Notes: a model not told the origin generated them from the sequence alone. A stretch of 64,000 nucleotides of DNA from Candidatus Hydrogenedentota bacterium (GCA_016182605.1 JACPGE010000098.1:41758-105757), one strand, 5' to 3'; shown: positions 26,286 to 35,731, numbered from the stretch's first letter. A program made the numbers and translations.

Positions 26286-27620
26286 ATGAAAACCAGCCGC
26301 CGCACCTTTCTCCAGCAAGCTACGGCCCTCGCAGCCGCTCCCCTGATTCTCCCCTCGAAGATTTGGGCCGCAGAGACCAAGCCGAACGATCGCATCGGCC
26401 TGGGGCTCATCGGCATGGGCAAGCAAAACAGCTACCTGCTGCAAAACTTCCTGCAACAGAAAACCTGCCGCGTGGTTGCGGTGTGCGATGTGGACACGAC
26501 GCGCAGAACGGCCGCGCAGCAGCGCGTCAATGAATTCTATACGGCGCATCCGGAGATCGGTTCCGCAGACTGCCAGGCCTATAACGATTTTCGCGAAGTC
26601 ATCGCACGAAAAGATATCGACGCCGTCTGTATTGCCACGCCCGATCACTGGCATGCCGTCATCGTGATCGCCGCGTTGCGCGCGGGCAAAGATGTCTACT
26701 GTGAAAAGCCCCTGACCCACAACGTCCACGAATCGGTCGAAATCATAAAGGCAGTGAAGGCGAACAAGGCCGTGTTGCAGACCGGCTCCATGCAGCGCTC
26801 AATGGAGGAATTCCGTGTTGCCTGCGAGCTGGTGCGGAACGGCGCCATCGGCAAAATCGAGCGCGTGGAATGCAGTTTCGGCCCTCCGGGGATTCCCTGC
26901 AATCTGCCAGAAGAACCCATGGAACCGGGATTGGACTGGGAAATGTGGGTTGGTCCCGGGCCAATGCGTCCATACAACTCCGTGCTCAGCCCACGCGGGG
27001 TCCATGATCACTTCCCCGATTGGCGCTCCTACAAGGAGTATGGCGGCGGCATGGTCTGCGACTGGGGCGCCCACCATCTCGATATCGCGCAATGGGGACT
27101 GGGCATGGATAACAGCGGCCCGGTAGAGGTGCATCCACCAGACGATCCCAAGGCGACATCCGGCGCTGTGATGCTCTACAAAAACGGCGTTCGCGTTATC
27201 CACAAAGACGGCTTCGGAGCGCACTTCTTCGGCGCGGATGGCGAGGTCAAGGTGAACCGCGGTCAGTTCGAGTTCTGGCGCGACGGCAAGAAGCTGGCCG
27301 GATTCGTGAACCGCGAAGACAGCGGATCCCTGGAATCCGCCATTATCCATGTGCAGAAAGAGTACTTGAACAACGCGAAGGTCAAGCTCTACGAGAGCAG
27401 GAATCACATCACGGATTTTCTCGACTGCATGGTCTCACGCAAGAAGCCGATCGCCAATGAAATCGTCGGCGGCCGCAGCGCCATCTGCTGTCACCTGCTG
27501 AACCAGGCCTATTACCATCACGAAGTCATCAAGTGGAAACCCAAGCGGATGAAATTCGCCCGGGGCGGCGGCAAGCCCGAATGGCTGACACGCGAATACC
27601 GCACGCCCTGGGAAGTATAG
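26286..27620 (+). CDS. Tat-exported Gfo/Idh/MocA family oxidoreductase
   Basis: The 444-residue protein opens with a twin-arginine signal (SRRTFLQ then a hydrophobic stretch to LPSKIWAAE), so it is exported folded with its cofactor. The NAD(P) fold begins GLGLIGMGKQNS. DAVCIATPDHWHAVIVIAALRAGKDVYCEKPLT carries the catalytic lysine in EKP. GGMVCDWGAHHLDIAQWGL is a C-terminal domain signature of the family's secreted group in Planctomycetes-like bacteria. Such enzymes oxidise or epimerise sugars and inositols. A TATAGT box at 26211 is a possible -10. It converges on the sugar epimerase gene, with which it shares likely sugar metabolism. Confidence 0.9.
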   Translation: MKTSRRTFLQQATALAAAPLILPSKIWAAETKPNDRIGLGLIGMGKQNSYLLQNFLQQKTCRVVAVCDVDTTRRTAAQQRVNEFYTAHPEIGSADCQAYNDFREVIARKDIDAVCIATPDHWHAVIVIAALRAGKDVYCEKPLTHNVHESVEIIKAVKANKAVLQTGSMQRSMEEFRVACELVRNGAIGKIERVECSFGPPGIPCNLPEEPMEPGLDWEMWVGPGPMRPYNSVLSPRGVHDHFPDWRSYKEYGGGMVCDWGAHHLDIAQWGLGMDNSGPVEVHPPDDPKATSGAVMLYKNGVRVIHKDGFGAHFFGADGEVKVNRGQFEFWRDGKKLAGFVNREDSGSLESAIIHVQKEYLNNAKVKLYESRNHITDFLDCMVSRKKPIANEIVGGRSAICCHLLNQAYYHHEVIKWKPKRMKFARGGGKPEWLTREYRTPWEV

Positions 27621-27651
27621 CCGCCGGGATCGAGTGCCAGCGCACGCACGC

Positions 27652-28476
27652 CTACGCGGGGAGGAGAGCCCGGAGTTTGCGCAGTTGCACCAGCGCCTCG
27701 TGGATGACCGTTTCCGGCGCGCTCTTGGCGCCCGTGACGTCTGCGGTGAGCGCTCCGCTATAGCCGACGTTGTGCAGCGCGCGCATGACCATGGGCCAGT
27801 TGACGTCGCCCGTGCCGAGCGGCACGATGCCTTCGTTAACGGTGCTTCCCGTCTTGTAGTCTTTCATGTGGACCCGCTGAATCCGCTTGCCCAGTTTCTG
27901 CACCCATTGCTCGGGGTGGCCGTGTGAGAGGAGGTTGCCTGTATTGAGGCAAGCCTTCACGTACGGGCTCCCGAACTGATCGAGAAAATGGATCATCTCC
28001 ACCGGACTCAGCAGGAAGTTATTGCGGACGTTCTCCAGGGCGATGGTCACACCGAGCCGTTCCGCCTCCGGGATCAGGCGCTGGAAAGCGGTTCGGGCAT
28101 TGGCGAAAGCAACGTCGAAATAGGCTTCTATACTCACCTTTCCCGGCACGATCACGATGGTATCCACGTGAAGCTCGTGGGCTATCTCCATGGCGCGGAT
28201 GGTGGCCCGAACACCGCGTTCACGCACCTCTTCGTCGATCGCGGTGACGGGATAAAGCCACCCGGACGCGCACGCCACCGACGAAATCTCGAGGCCGAGC
28301 GCATTTGCATGCTTTCGGATCGCCGCGAGGTTGCCGCGGTTCGACTTAAAAGAAATGGGCCCGTCTTCTCCAGCGCATACTTCAATGGATTCGTACCCCA
28401 TCTCGGAAGTGAGACGAATCGCACGCTCCGTCGAGTACGCCGCAGTGAAAGCCCATTGGTTCAGACCGAGTTTCAT
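27652..28476 (-). CDS. Sugar phosphate isomerase/epimerase (xylose isomerase-like TIM barrel)
   Basis: The 274-residue protein has the AP-endonuclease-2 type TIM barrel shared by IolE, IolI and hexulose epimerases. Visible metal-binding acids include the E in GVTIALENV, the D and H in VHMKDYKTG, and the D of GDVNWPMVM. This fold binds one metal and moves a proton between neighbouring carbons. Pairing with Gfo/Idh genes is common in inositol and rare-sugar pathways, and one lies just beyond its 3' end. It lies 49 nt downstream of an acyltransferase on the same strand. The substrate is unknown. Confidence 0.82.
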   Translation of the reverse strand: MKLGLNQWAFTAAYSTERAIRLTSEMGYESIEVCAGEDGPISFKSNRGNLAAIRKHANALGLEISSVACASGWLYPVTAIDEEVRERGVRATIRAMEIAHELHVDTIVIVPGKVSIEAYFDVAFANARTAFQRLIPEAERLGVTIALENVRNNFLLSPVEMIHFLDQFGSPYVKACLNTGNLLSHGHPEQWVQKLGKRIQRVHMKDYKTGSTVNEGIVPLGTGDVNWPMVMRALHNVGYSGALTADVTGAKSAPETVIHEALVQLRKLRALLPA

Positions 28477-28525
28477 GCTGCGCCCGCCATAGGCGAGGCG
28501 TCACCGTATTGTGTGTGGCCCATCT

Positions 28526-29284
28526 TCATGTCAGCGGCACGAACTGGGCATTGACCGCCTGCTGCAACGCGCGCGCCAGCCGCTTGCGATCGGTGTCCAC
28601 CACCGGGGCGCCGCCAAAATGAATGGTGGCGGTAAAGCCGGGCTGGCGCAAGAGCCGGAACATGTGAAAGCCAAACGGCTCGGGCCGGAACCACGCAATA
28701 CACCGCGATGCCGGCAGGCTGCCCGGCGACGTCTCATAGCTGATACTGGCGTAATGCACGGGAAGTTCGTTCGCCACCGCCGGCTGTATAAGCGCCGGAT
28801 TGAAGGGCCCCACTTCGAGACCGCAGTAAATGTGCCCCTCGGGGAATATGGCGACGCCGTCGCCTTGGGCAAGCGCATGGTGAATCTCTTCATTCACGCG
28901 CACCGTATCGCTGCGATCCTCGCGATCGATGAAAATGACATGGATAGAGCGGGACAGCGGACCGATAACCGGCCAGTGTTTCACATCGCCGCGCGACACA
29001 AAAACGCAGCCAAGGCTGTTGGCAAGCAACCAGATGTCGATATAGCTGAGGTGGTTCGCCACCAGGAAGTAGGGCGGCTCCGGGACCTTCCCCTTAATCT
29101 CCACGCGCATGCCGATGAGCGGGCAAAACCCATAGCCCCAAGCCCGTACAATGGCCCTGCGCCACCGCCGATCGGTGGATTCGGAATACCAGGAAATGGG
29201 GTAAAATGCCAGGCGAATCGACCAGAGCACGAGCGTCCACAACAGCCCCAGCGGGAATCGCACCAACAACCGAATCGTGCCCAT
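28526..29284 (-). CDS. 1-acyl-glycerol-3-phosphate acyltransferase-like protein (PlsC family)
   Basis: A 252-residue membrane-associated acyltransferase. A hydrophobic N-terminus (LLVRFPLGLLWTLVLWSIRLAFYP) is followed by the catalytic HX4D motif in VANHLSYIDIW and by AIFPEGHIY, the acceptor-binding FPEG block. The family adds the second acyl chain to lysophosphatidic acid, though some members modify other lipids. The ATG at 29284 is chosen because an in-frame extension to 29533 would overlap the divergent hydrolase promoter and has no likeness to the family. The 178-bp space to the next plus-strand gene holds both promoters. Confidence 0.87.
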   Translation of the reverse strand: MGTIRLLVRFPLGLLWTLVLWSIRLAFYPISWYSESTDRRWRRAIVRAWGYGFCPLIGMRVEIKGKVPEPPYFLVANHLSYIDIWLLANSLGCVFVSRGDVKHWPVIGPLSRSIHVIFIDREDRSDTVRVNEEIHHALAQGDGVAIFPEGHIYCGLEVGPFNPALIQPAVANELPVHYASISYETSPGSLPASRCIAWFRPEPFGFHMFRLLRQPGFTATIHFGGAPVVDTDRKRLARALQQAVNAQFVPLT

Positions 29285-29462
29285 GCTTGACCTTGCTTCC
29301 TCCACGTTGGGGGAGAGTATAGCATGGGCGCAGCCGTCCGCTGGAACGCGTTGCGCGGCCCTCGCAGGGCAGGTATGATTCATGCCACCAAGCAGAACGC
29401 GGGGTCCGCGGATACGCACACATGCCGGCGCAACCCGAGAGAAACAAGGAGTGAAGCAGTCC

Positions 29463-30434
29463 ATGAATCCCGTCACCGTGCTCCTGCCCGAATCCATCAC
29501 CCTGATCGACGCGCAATACCTGCATCCCGCCAAGTCGGCCGTCTACATGATCACCGAGGGGAACCGGGCCGCCTTCATAGACACCAACACGAATCATGCC
29601 GTGCCGATTATCCTGGAGACGCTCAAGGCCCGAGGATTCGCTCCGGAGCAGGTCGATTACATCATCCTAACCCACATCCACCTCGATCATGCCGGCGGTA
29701 CAGGCAAGCTCCTGGAGTCCTGCCCCAACGCCACCGTACTGGCCCATCCTCGCGCGGCACGCCACGCCGCCGATCCAAGCCGCCTCATCGCTGGGGCCAG
29801 GGCGCTCTATGGCGATGAACAATTCGATGCCCTCTACGGCGAGATCGTGCCCGTGCCCGAGTCGCGCCTGCGCGCCATGGAAGATGGCGAGACCCTGATC
29901 TGGGGCACGCGCACGCTGACCTTCTTCCACACCCGCGGCCACGCAAACCACCACTTCTCCATCCACGACAGCGCCACACGCAGTGTCTTCGCCGGGGACA
30001 ACTTCGGCCTGGGCCGCAATGCCGCGGACACCCACGGCCCCGTATTCCTCATGTGCACGAGTTCGCCCGTCGAATTCGATGGCCCGGAAGCCCTGCTCAG
30101 TGTGCAGAAAATCCTGGACAAGCACCCCGAATGGATCTTCATCGGGCACTATGGCGCCGTCAACGACATTCAGGCCGGCGCCGATCAAGTGCTCCACAGC
30201 ATCCGGCAAATGGAGGCCATCCGTGCCGGGGCAGTGGGTCTGGATCTGGATGGCGATGCGCTGGACGAATGGTGCGAAGCGCGGGTGTGGGAGGCCTTCA
30301 ACGAACACCTCACCCGCTTCGGCTCCAAGACACTGGAAGAGGACCTGGCCTATCTCCGGCTCGACGCCTTCCTGAACGCGCGCGGGCTCTCCTTCACTGC
30401 GCTCAAGGAGAGAAAGGCAAAGGCCGCGGAATAA
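29463..30434 (+). CDS. Metallo-beta-lactamase fold hydrolase
   Basis: The 323-residue protein has the di-metal motif THIHLDHAGG at about residue 70, a later H in HTRGHANHH and D in FAGDNFG, and a further H in IGHYGAVN. It has no signal peptide, so it acts in the cytoplasm. Flavodiiron or glyoxalase-II-like members share this pattern. A ribosome-binding AGGAG is 10 nt before the ATG at 29463; an upstream ATG at 29382 lacks one. It converges on an acyltransferase with 25 nt between stops. The substrate is unknown. Confidence 0.85.
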   Translation: MNPVTVLLPESITLIDAQYLHPAKSAVYMITEGNRAAFIDTNTNHAVPIILETLKARGFAPEQVDYIILTHIHLDHAGGTGKLLESCPNATVLAHPRAARHAADPSRLIAGARALYGDEQFDALYGEIVPVPESRLRAMEDGETLIWGTRTLTFFHTRGHANHHFSIHDSATRSVFAGDNFGLGRNAADTHGPVFLMCTSSPVEFDGPEALLSVQKILDKHPEWIFIGHYGAVNDIQAGADQVLHSIRQMEAIRAGAVGLDLDGDALDEWCEARVWEAFNEHLTRFGSKTLEEDLAYLRLDAFLNARGLSFTALKERKAKAAE

Positions 30435-30459
30435 CCCCATGCCCCGGATTCATTGGGCC

Positions 30460-31569
30460 TTACCGGCCCAGGCGCTGTGCGTTTTCTTCCAAGATGGCCA
30501 CCACATCCGCGAAATGCAGGATCTGGTTGGCCAAATGCTTCACCGGATTCGTACGCCGATAGCGGGTGTCGAGGGGCGGTGCGGAGAGGATGAGGCGCAC
30601 ATCCGGACGTACCACACCGTTCTGCCGTTGAACCGCGCCGAGTTGCGCAAGGTACTTCAGGGTGCGTGCCAGTTCTTCCTTGCCATGCGTCTGCGCGGCG
30701 GGATCCACAAACCGGTGGGCACAGCGCGTTAACGCCGTTTCCGCGGCGTGGAGCAACGCCTCATGGGAAATGGCCGCCGTGTAACCATGCAGACAATAAA
30801 GATAGAGCAGCCCGCTCACCACGTGAGGCATGTTTATCTCCACAAGTTCGCCAATGGCCACCACGAGCGCATCATCGAATGCGCGCTGCTCCTCGCGGCG
30901 CGCGGCCGCAGGAAGAAAGTGCGGCGGGCCCACGTTCACCGTGCTGACACCGGAGACGGGATTGCAGGTGCGCGCCACGGGCACCGCGGGGATGGGCGTG
31001 CCGGAATGCTTGCGTTGCGCCTGCGCCAGAAAGAAGGCGACCGAGCCCGGCTCTTCGATGCCGTCGCGGTATTCCAGGGTAAGGCCGCTGCGGCTCCGGC
31101 TGCGCCCGGGAAAGATGCCAAAACTGAACGGCTCGCCCAGCAACTGGATCAGCGGTTTCAGTTGGCTCAGTTGCACGTTGTCCAATGATATGAGGTGGGC
31201 GCCGCCCATGCGCGCCACTTCATTTACATCCACGGGCAGGATTGTCCAGGGAAAACCCTCGAAGAAATCGTCGCGCATGACAAAGCGGATGTGATTGCGG
31301 TATTTTGTGGCTTCCTGCACGGCGTAACAGAGATAGAACGGGTCGTCAAGTTTGGTATGGTTTCCCGCGTAGATGGCAGGGTGCTTCTGCGGCACATGCT
31401 CCAGACCGCGCAGACGGACCTTGTGGTCCATGCCCGTGATCTGGCGGAAGACCAGTTGGATATGCATCCACTGGTCGATGAAGGAAAGGCGTTTGAGGAG
31501 CCCCATCCGGTAGAAGGGGTACCGCAAGATATACGTGGCGAAAACCGCCCAGGCCGCTATCGTTTTCAT
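30460..31569 (-). CDS. PlsC-like acyltransferase with altered FPEG motif
   Basis: This 369-residue protein has an N-terminal hydrophobic segment and a PlsC-type domain with the catalytic GNHTKLDDPF (H then D after four residues). The second block reads FGIFPGRSRSRSG where the family has FPEGTRSRSG, so the conserved glutamate is missing. That residue normally contacts the glycerol-phosphate acceptor, so substrate binding may differ. A C-terminal half of about 170 residues has no clear family. The ATG at 31569 is chosen because a longer in-frame extension would overlap the divergent exporter gene. It converges on the metallo-hydrolase. Confidence 0.75.
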   Translation of the reverse strand: MKTIAAWAVFATYILRYPFYRMGLLKRLSFIDQWMHIQLVFRQITGMDHKVRLRGLEHVPQKHPAIYAGNHTKLDDPFYLCYAVQEATKYRNHIRFVMRDDFFEGFPWTILPVDVNEVARMGGAHLISLDNVQLSQLKPLIQLLGEPFSFGIFPGRSRSRSGLTLEYRDGIEEPGSVAFFLAQAQRKHSGTPIPAVPVARTCNPVSGVSTVNVGPPHFLPAAARREEQRAFDDALVVAIGELVEINMPHVVSGLLYLYCLHGYTAAISHEALLHAAETALTRCAHRFVDPAAQTHGKEELARTLKYLAQLGAVQRQNGVVRPDVRLILSAPPLDTRYRRTNPVKHLANQILHFADVVAILEENAQRLGR

Positions 31570-31651
31570 GGCGGCGCATTGTACGAATCTTAACAGGAGG
31601 CGCGCAAGACGCGAAGGCAATTTCCGTCGCGAGCGCCGCAAGGTCAATACA

Positions 31652-32461
31652 TTGACAGACACGTTTCTCCTCGCGGTGTACTTGCTTGCGCTTGGCGTGG
31701 GCGTGGGCGTCATGGGCGGGTCGCTCGGCCTGGGCGGCGGTGTGCTCATGGTGCCCGCGTTCATGGCCTTTGGCCTGCTGGATACCCACACGGCAAAGGG
31801 CACCAGCCTTTTCATCATCATCTTCGTGTCCGCGCTCAACGCGTGGCAATTAAACCGGGGCTTGGCCCACAAACCCTGGCGGCTGGCGGCCTATATGGCG
31901 GCGGGTTCCATTGTGGGCGGCTATGCTTCGGCCTGGGTGACCACGCTGGTGAGCGAGGCGGTCATACTGTGGATATTCATTGTCTTGATGGCGTTCCTCG
32001 CCGCGCGCACGTTCATGATTAAACCGCGCGCCGTGCACGAAGAGGAGGTGCGTCAACGCCGGCCCATAAGCGTGCTTATCGGTTTCCTTGCAGGTGTGGC
32101 AGGCGGCGCCACGGGAACGGGCGGCGGCGCGTTGCTCATTCCCATGGCGCTTATCGCGGGCATCATTTCCAACGAACGCGCCGTGGGCCTGTCCAACCTG
32201 GTCATGGTATGCACGAGTATTGCGGGTTCCATCGCGCACCTGATGGCAGAACCCATCGTGCATACCCCATGGGTTGTCGGGCACGTGAATCTCGCCCTGG
32301 CGCCACTGGTCTTCTTCGGCGCACAACTGGGATCGCCCTATGGTTTGCGGCTCAATGCGAAGATGACCTTGAAACACCGGCGCGAGGCTATGGGCGTGTT
32401 GTTGGTGCTCATCAGCCTGCAATTGCTGTACAAGGTGCTTACACTCGCGTCAGGCGAATGA
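31652..32461 (+). CDS. Sulfite exporter TauE/SafE family permease
   Basis: The protein has about eight hydrophobic membrane segments and the two internal glycine-rich repeats that define the family: GVMGGSLGLGGGVLMVPAF and GVAGGATGTGGGALLIPMAL. TauE/SafE members move small anions such as sulfite or sulfoacetate, and many are unassigned. I use the TTG at 31652 as the start (269 residues), with AAGG upstream. An in-frame ATG at 31568 overlaps the divergent acyltransferase start and would add an arginine-rich leader. It converges on a Nudix gene with a 1-nt gap. Confidence 0.82.
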   Translation: MTDTFLLAVYLLALGVGVGVMGGSLGLGGGVLMVPAFMAFGLLDTHTAKGTSLFIIIFVSALNAWQLNRGLAHKPWRLAAYMAAGSIVGGYASAWVTTLVSEAVILWIFIVLMAFLAARTFMIKPRAVHEEEVRQRRPISVLIGFLAGVAGGATGTGGGALLIPMALIAGIISNERAVGLSNLVMVCTSIAGSIAHLMAEPIVHTPWVVGHVNLALAPLVFFGAQLGSPYGLRLNAKMTLKHRREAMGVLLVLISLQLLYKVLTLASGE

Positions 32462-32462
32462 T

Positions 32463-32996
32463 TCAGCCGTTCTCCAGTTGCGCGTCATAGAGCGCCAGGA
32501 GTTCGCGGTGCACATGAAACGCAAGGGGCGGCCGCTCCGCGCGCGCGCAGAACTTGAGGGACATGGCGTCGGAATCCGGGGCCATCTGCTCTTCCCCTTC
32601 CCATTCGTCCACGATATAGCCCAGCACCATCACCGCTCCTGAGACCGGGCTCTGGCGGGTGCTCACACCAAAGAGACGCGCCCTTTCGGCCCGAAGGCCG
32701 GTTTCCTCCCGCAGTTCGCGCAGCGCGGCCTCTTCGGTAGTTTCGCCAAGCTCGACAAACCCGCCGGGTAACGACCATTCCCCCCTGCAAGGCTGCACCG
32801 CGCGCTGGGCAAAAAGCAGTTCGTCTTTGCCGCGCCGCACAAAGCAGCAGGCTGCGGGCACGGGATTCCGGTAGAAAAAACGGTTGCACGGCGCGCAATA
32901 GGGCTTCTCGCTCTGGCCGTCATGGGCGTGGGAAAGCTTCCCGCCGCAGGCGCCGCAGAAGTTCCATTCGAAGGGCTTTGGAAATTCGTAACTCAT
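32463..32996 (-). CDS. Nudix hydrolase with N-terminal zinc ribbon
   Basis: The 177-residue protein has a zinc ribbon (C14, C17, C34, C37) followed by a complete Nudix box: GGFVELGETTEEAALRELREETGL, with all catalytic glutamates. Zinc-ribbon Nudix proteins are related to NudC-type NADH pyrophosphatases and ADP-ribose hydrolases, although this one lacks NudC's extra domain. The ATG at 32996 starts right before the ribbon; a longer start at 33053 adds 19 residues without likeness. It probably cleans up nucleotide diphosphate derivatives. It diverges from the PilT-like gene across a 202-bp promoter region. Confidence 0.87.
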   Translation of the reverse strand: MSYEFPKPFEWNFCGACGGKLSHAHDGQSEKPYCAPCNRFFYRNPVPAACCFVRRGKDELLFAQRAVQPCRGEWSLPGGFVELGETTEEAALRELREETGLRAERARLFGVSTRQSPVSGAVMVLGYIVDEWEGEEQMAPDSDAMSLKFCARAERPPLAFHVHRELLALYDAQLENG

Positions 32997-33112
32997 GCGC
33001 TCCACTCTACCCGGCGGGCCTCTGCGGGCGCAAGCGTTGCCGCTGAGGCACACGAGGACCTTGAAAAATGCAGTCTTGCGACGTTTTCACACCTTCAGCG
33101 GCCGCCCCGGCT

Positions 33113-33142
33113 TTGACTGTACGGAAATACGCATGCTACCAT
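33113..33142 (+). promoter_or_regulatory. Predicted sigma-70 promoter of the PilT-like gene
   Basis: TTGACT at 33113 and TACCAT at 33137 are separated by 18 nt, close to the housekeeping consensus. The -10 box is 57 nt upstream of the ATG, with AAAGGG before the start. Confidence 0.55.
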
Positions 33143-33198
33143 CTGCCCCTGTTCGCCAATGTGCGGGGGCTCCGCTTAAACGTTGTAAAGGGTGAGTG

Positions 33199-34689
33199 AT
33201 GTTAATTGGTAGTCTCACCGACAGTACGGTCTTCGACGTGTACAAGGTCGGGCTGGAAGCCCTGATCAACGAGATGGGTCTGCCCGAAGAAATTCAGTAC
33301 AAGTCCGGCAACGCCCGTATGTATTCGAAGGGGACGGATCTGAAGAAACGGATCGATCTCCTGCACGTCTTCTTCCTGGCCAGGCCCGGCGTCACCGCCG
33401 GCGAATTGAAGATCGCACTGGAAGCCACGAAGATTACCTGCCGTGTCGACGCACAAGAAGAAGGCTGGTTCCGCATTACGGTGCCCCCCTTCGAGTTGCG
33501 GCAGATCCCCCAGCTTGCACCCATCGACAAGGTGATCGAGGCGCATGCCATCGAAACGCTGCGTTCGCAGACCTGGTCGCTCGAAGTCGACAAATTCGTC
33601 AAATCCAACTTCAATATCAACATCCTCGTGGAAGAGATGAAGAAGCTGGGCGCCTCCGACTTGCACCTGCGCGCGGGGAACCAGCCCTTTACCCGGCTCG
33701 ATGGCGACCTCACACCGATGAACTTCGGCGTCGTGTCCGCGGACGACATGGAGCAGTTTGTGCGCGATCTGGGCGGCGAAGCGGAAGTCCAGTTGCTGCG
33801 CAATCAGAAGGAGTCGAGTTTCCAGTATCACGCTGCCGGCGTGGGGTACTTGCGCTGTTCCGGGTATATCAAGACCGGCGCCATGGCGTTGGCCATCCGC
33901 TTCATTCCGGAAGAGCCCGTGCCACTGCCCAAACTCGATCTGCCGCCGGCCATGGCCAACGTTGCCAAGATGCACCGTGGTCTGTTCCTGGTCTGCGGCA
34001 TCACGGGGAGCGGCAAGTCCACGACCCTCGCGGCCATCATCGACCATATGAACGAGACCCGCAAGCTTCACATCATCACGACGGAAGACCCCATCGAATT
34101 CGTGTATCGCGACAAGCAAAGCATTGTGTCGCAGCGCATGGTGGGTCGCGACACCTTTTCGTTTGCGAACGCATTGCGCGGCGCACTCCGTGAAGATCCG
34201 GACGTGATTCTGGTGGGCGAAATGCGCGACGTGGAAACAATCCGCGCCGCGCTGAGCGCCGCCGAAACGGGCCACCTGGTCATGAGCACCCTGCACACCA
34301 CCACCGCCATTGACACGGTGAACCGCATCATTTCCTATTTCCCGCCCAGCGAGCGCGATCTAATCCGGCAAGAAGTGGCCTATACGCTGATGGGCGTATT
34401 CTGCCAACGGCTGCTCAAGCGCCTTTCCGGAGGCCGCATTCCGTGTGTGGAAATCCTGCTCGGCGGCAAGCCTATCGTGCGCGACTCCATCGAAGAAGGC
34501 GACCTGGACAAACTGCACGGCATCATGGAGCAGGACTCTGACATGCAAAGCTTTGACCAGCACGCGGTGGAATTGTACAAGCAGGGCATCGTATCCAAAG
34601 ATGCCGCCGTCTCCGCCTGCAAAGACGTGGAAGCCTTCGAGCGCGTCATGTCCGGCATCAAGTCGTCCAAGGGAAAACTGCTGAAGTAA
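33199..34689 (+). CDS. PilT/GspE-family secretion ATPase with extra N-terminal domain
   Basis: Residues 138 to 496 match the PilT twitching ATPase: KLGASDLHLRAG is the usual PilT N-terminal landmark, then P-loop GITGSGKST (267-275), an Asp box around TTEDPIEF, Walker B DPDVILVGEMRD, and the His box MSTLHTTTA. PilT drives pilus retraction as a hexamer in the cytoplasm. The first 137 residues precede the point where ordinary PilT begins and look like a separate domain I do not recognise. No other pilus gene is near. The ATG at 33199 has AAAGGG 6 nt upstream; an adjoining GTG at 33196 is an alternative. Confidence 0.87.
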   Translation: MLIGSLTDSTVFDVYKVGLEALINEMGLPEEIQYKSGNARMYSKGTDLKKRIDLLHVFFLARPGVTAGELKIALEATKITCRVDAQEEGWFRITVPPFELRQIPQLAPIDKVIEAHAIETLRSQTWSLEVDKFVKSNFNINILVEEMKKLGASDLHLRAGNQPFTRLDGDLTPMNFGVVSADDMEQFVRDLGGEAEVQLLRNQKESSFQYHAAGVGYLRCSGYIKTGAMALAIRFIPEEPVPLPKLDLPPAMANVAKMHRGLFLVCGITGSGKSTTLAAIIDHMNETRKLHIITTEDPIEFVYRDKQSIVSQRMVGRDTFSFANALRGALREDPDVILVGEMRDVETIRAALSAAETGHLVMSTLHTTTAIDTVNRIISYFPPSERDLIRQEVAYTLMGVFCQRLLKRLSGGRIPCVEILLGGKPIVRDSIEEGDLDKLHGIMEQDSDMQSFDQHAVELYKQGIVSKDAAVSACKDVEAFERVMSGIKSSKGKLLK

Positions 34690-34782
34690 GCCTTCCGTCC
34701 AGGGCGCGGGCCCGGCGATCACGGGATTCTAACCCTGGCGGTACAACGAGCGCATTTCGGTGCGCCACCAGGCGCCGTCATC

Positions 34783-35727
34783 ATGAGCGTATTCTACCGG
34801 GTCATACTCAATGCGGTGCTCTACAGTCTGTTCGCCGCACTTCTGGGCTACTTCATTCTCCAGTTTGTTCTCGACTACCGGTACCTCTTCTTCGACGGGC
34901 GCATTCGAGCGTACCGGGTGCACGTGCCGGAAGCGCTTCCGCAGGATGCCCCCGTTCCGCTGGTGCTCGCCCTGCACCAGTTCGGCGACGACGGTCTGCG
35001 CATGGAGCGCCTCACGCGCTTCAATGCCATTGCGGATCGCGAGGGGTTCATCGTGTGTTATCCCAGCGGTCTCTTGCTCTCCTGGAATTCCAGCGCCACG
35101 GGGAATACAGCGGGCATTCTCTTCCAGGACGACGAACGTTTTCTGCTCGCGCTCATCGCGTATCTCAAGGAGGAATACGGCGTCGATCCCGCGCGAATCT
35201 ATATGACGGGAGCCTCCAACGGGGGATTCATGACACAACTTATGGCGTGCAGGCACCCCGGTCTGTTCGCCGCCATTGCCCCGGTCATGGGATCGTTGGA
35301 AGTGGGCGACGCCGCGGTCTGCACACCAAACGCCACGCTCCCCGTGCTGCTCGTCCATGGTCTTCTGGATCCCATCGTGCCCTATGAAGGCGGCCAGCCC
35401 GGCGGCTTCAACGATCCCAATTTTATTTCCGCACCGGCCAATGCCGCATTCTGGGCCGAGGCCAACGGGTGCACAGAGACTCCGGAATTTGAAATGGCGC
35501 CCAGTGCCGATCTTTCTTACATCGATACCGTGACCCGGTATGGCGGCTGCAACGAGAATGCGGAGGTATGGCTTTACACCGTGGACGGCGGTGGCCACAA
35601 CTGGCCTGGCGGCGCCTACCAGTACCCCGAGGAGGTGACAGGACCCATTCGCAGCGATATCAACGCGAGCGAGATGGTCTGGGACTTCTTCCAGCGTCAC
35701 CGCCGGGAAAGCGCCGGATCGGAATAA
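34783..35727 (+). CDS. Membrane-anchored esterase of the PHB depolymerase/LpqC family
   Basis: An N-terminal hydrophobic helix (NAVLYSLFAALLGYFILQFVL) anchors a 314-residue alpha/beta hydrolase. The nucleophile is in TGASNGG (GxSxG), the acid probably D in HGLLDPIVPY, and the histidine in GGGHNWPGG, matching the LpqC/feruloyl-esterase group. These enzymes cut esters of polyhydroxyalkanoates or of plant phenolic acids. The ATG at 34783 lies 93 nt after the PilT-like gene. It converges on rho. The actual ester is not known. Confidence 0.85.
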   Translation: MSVFYRVILNAVLYSLFAALLGYFILQFVLDYRYLFFDGRIRAYRVHVPEALPQDAPVPLVLALHQFGDDGLRMERLTRFNAIADREGFIVCYPSGLLLSWNSSATGNTAGILFQDDERFLLALIAYLKEEYGVDPARIYMTGASNGGFMTQLMACRHPGLFAAIAPVMGSLEVGDAAVCTPNATLPVLLVHGLLDPIVPYEGGQPGGFNDPNFISAPANAAFWAEANGCTETPEFEMAPSADLSYIDTVTRYGGCNENAEVWLYTVDGGGHNWPGGAYQYPEEVTGPIRSDINASEMVWDFFQRHRRESAGSE

Positions 35728-35731
35728 AACA

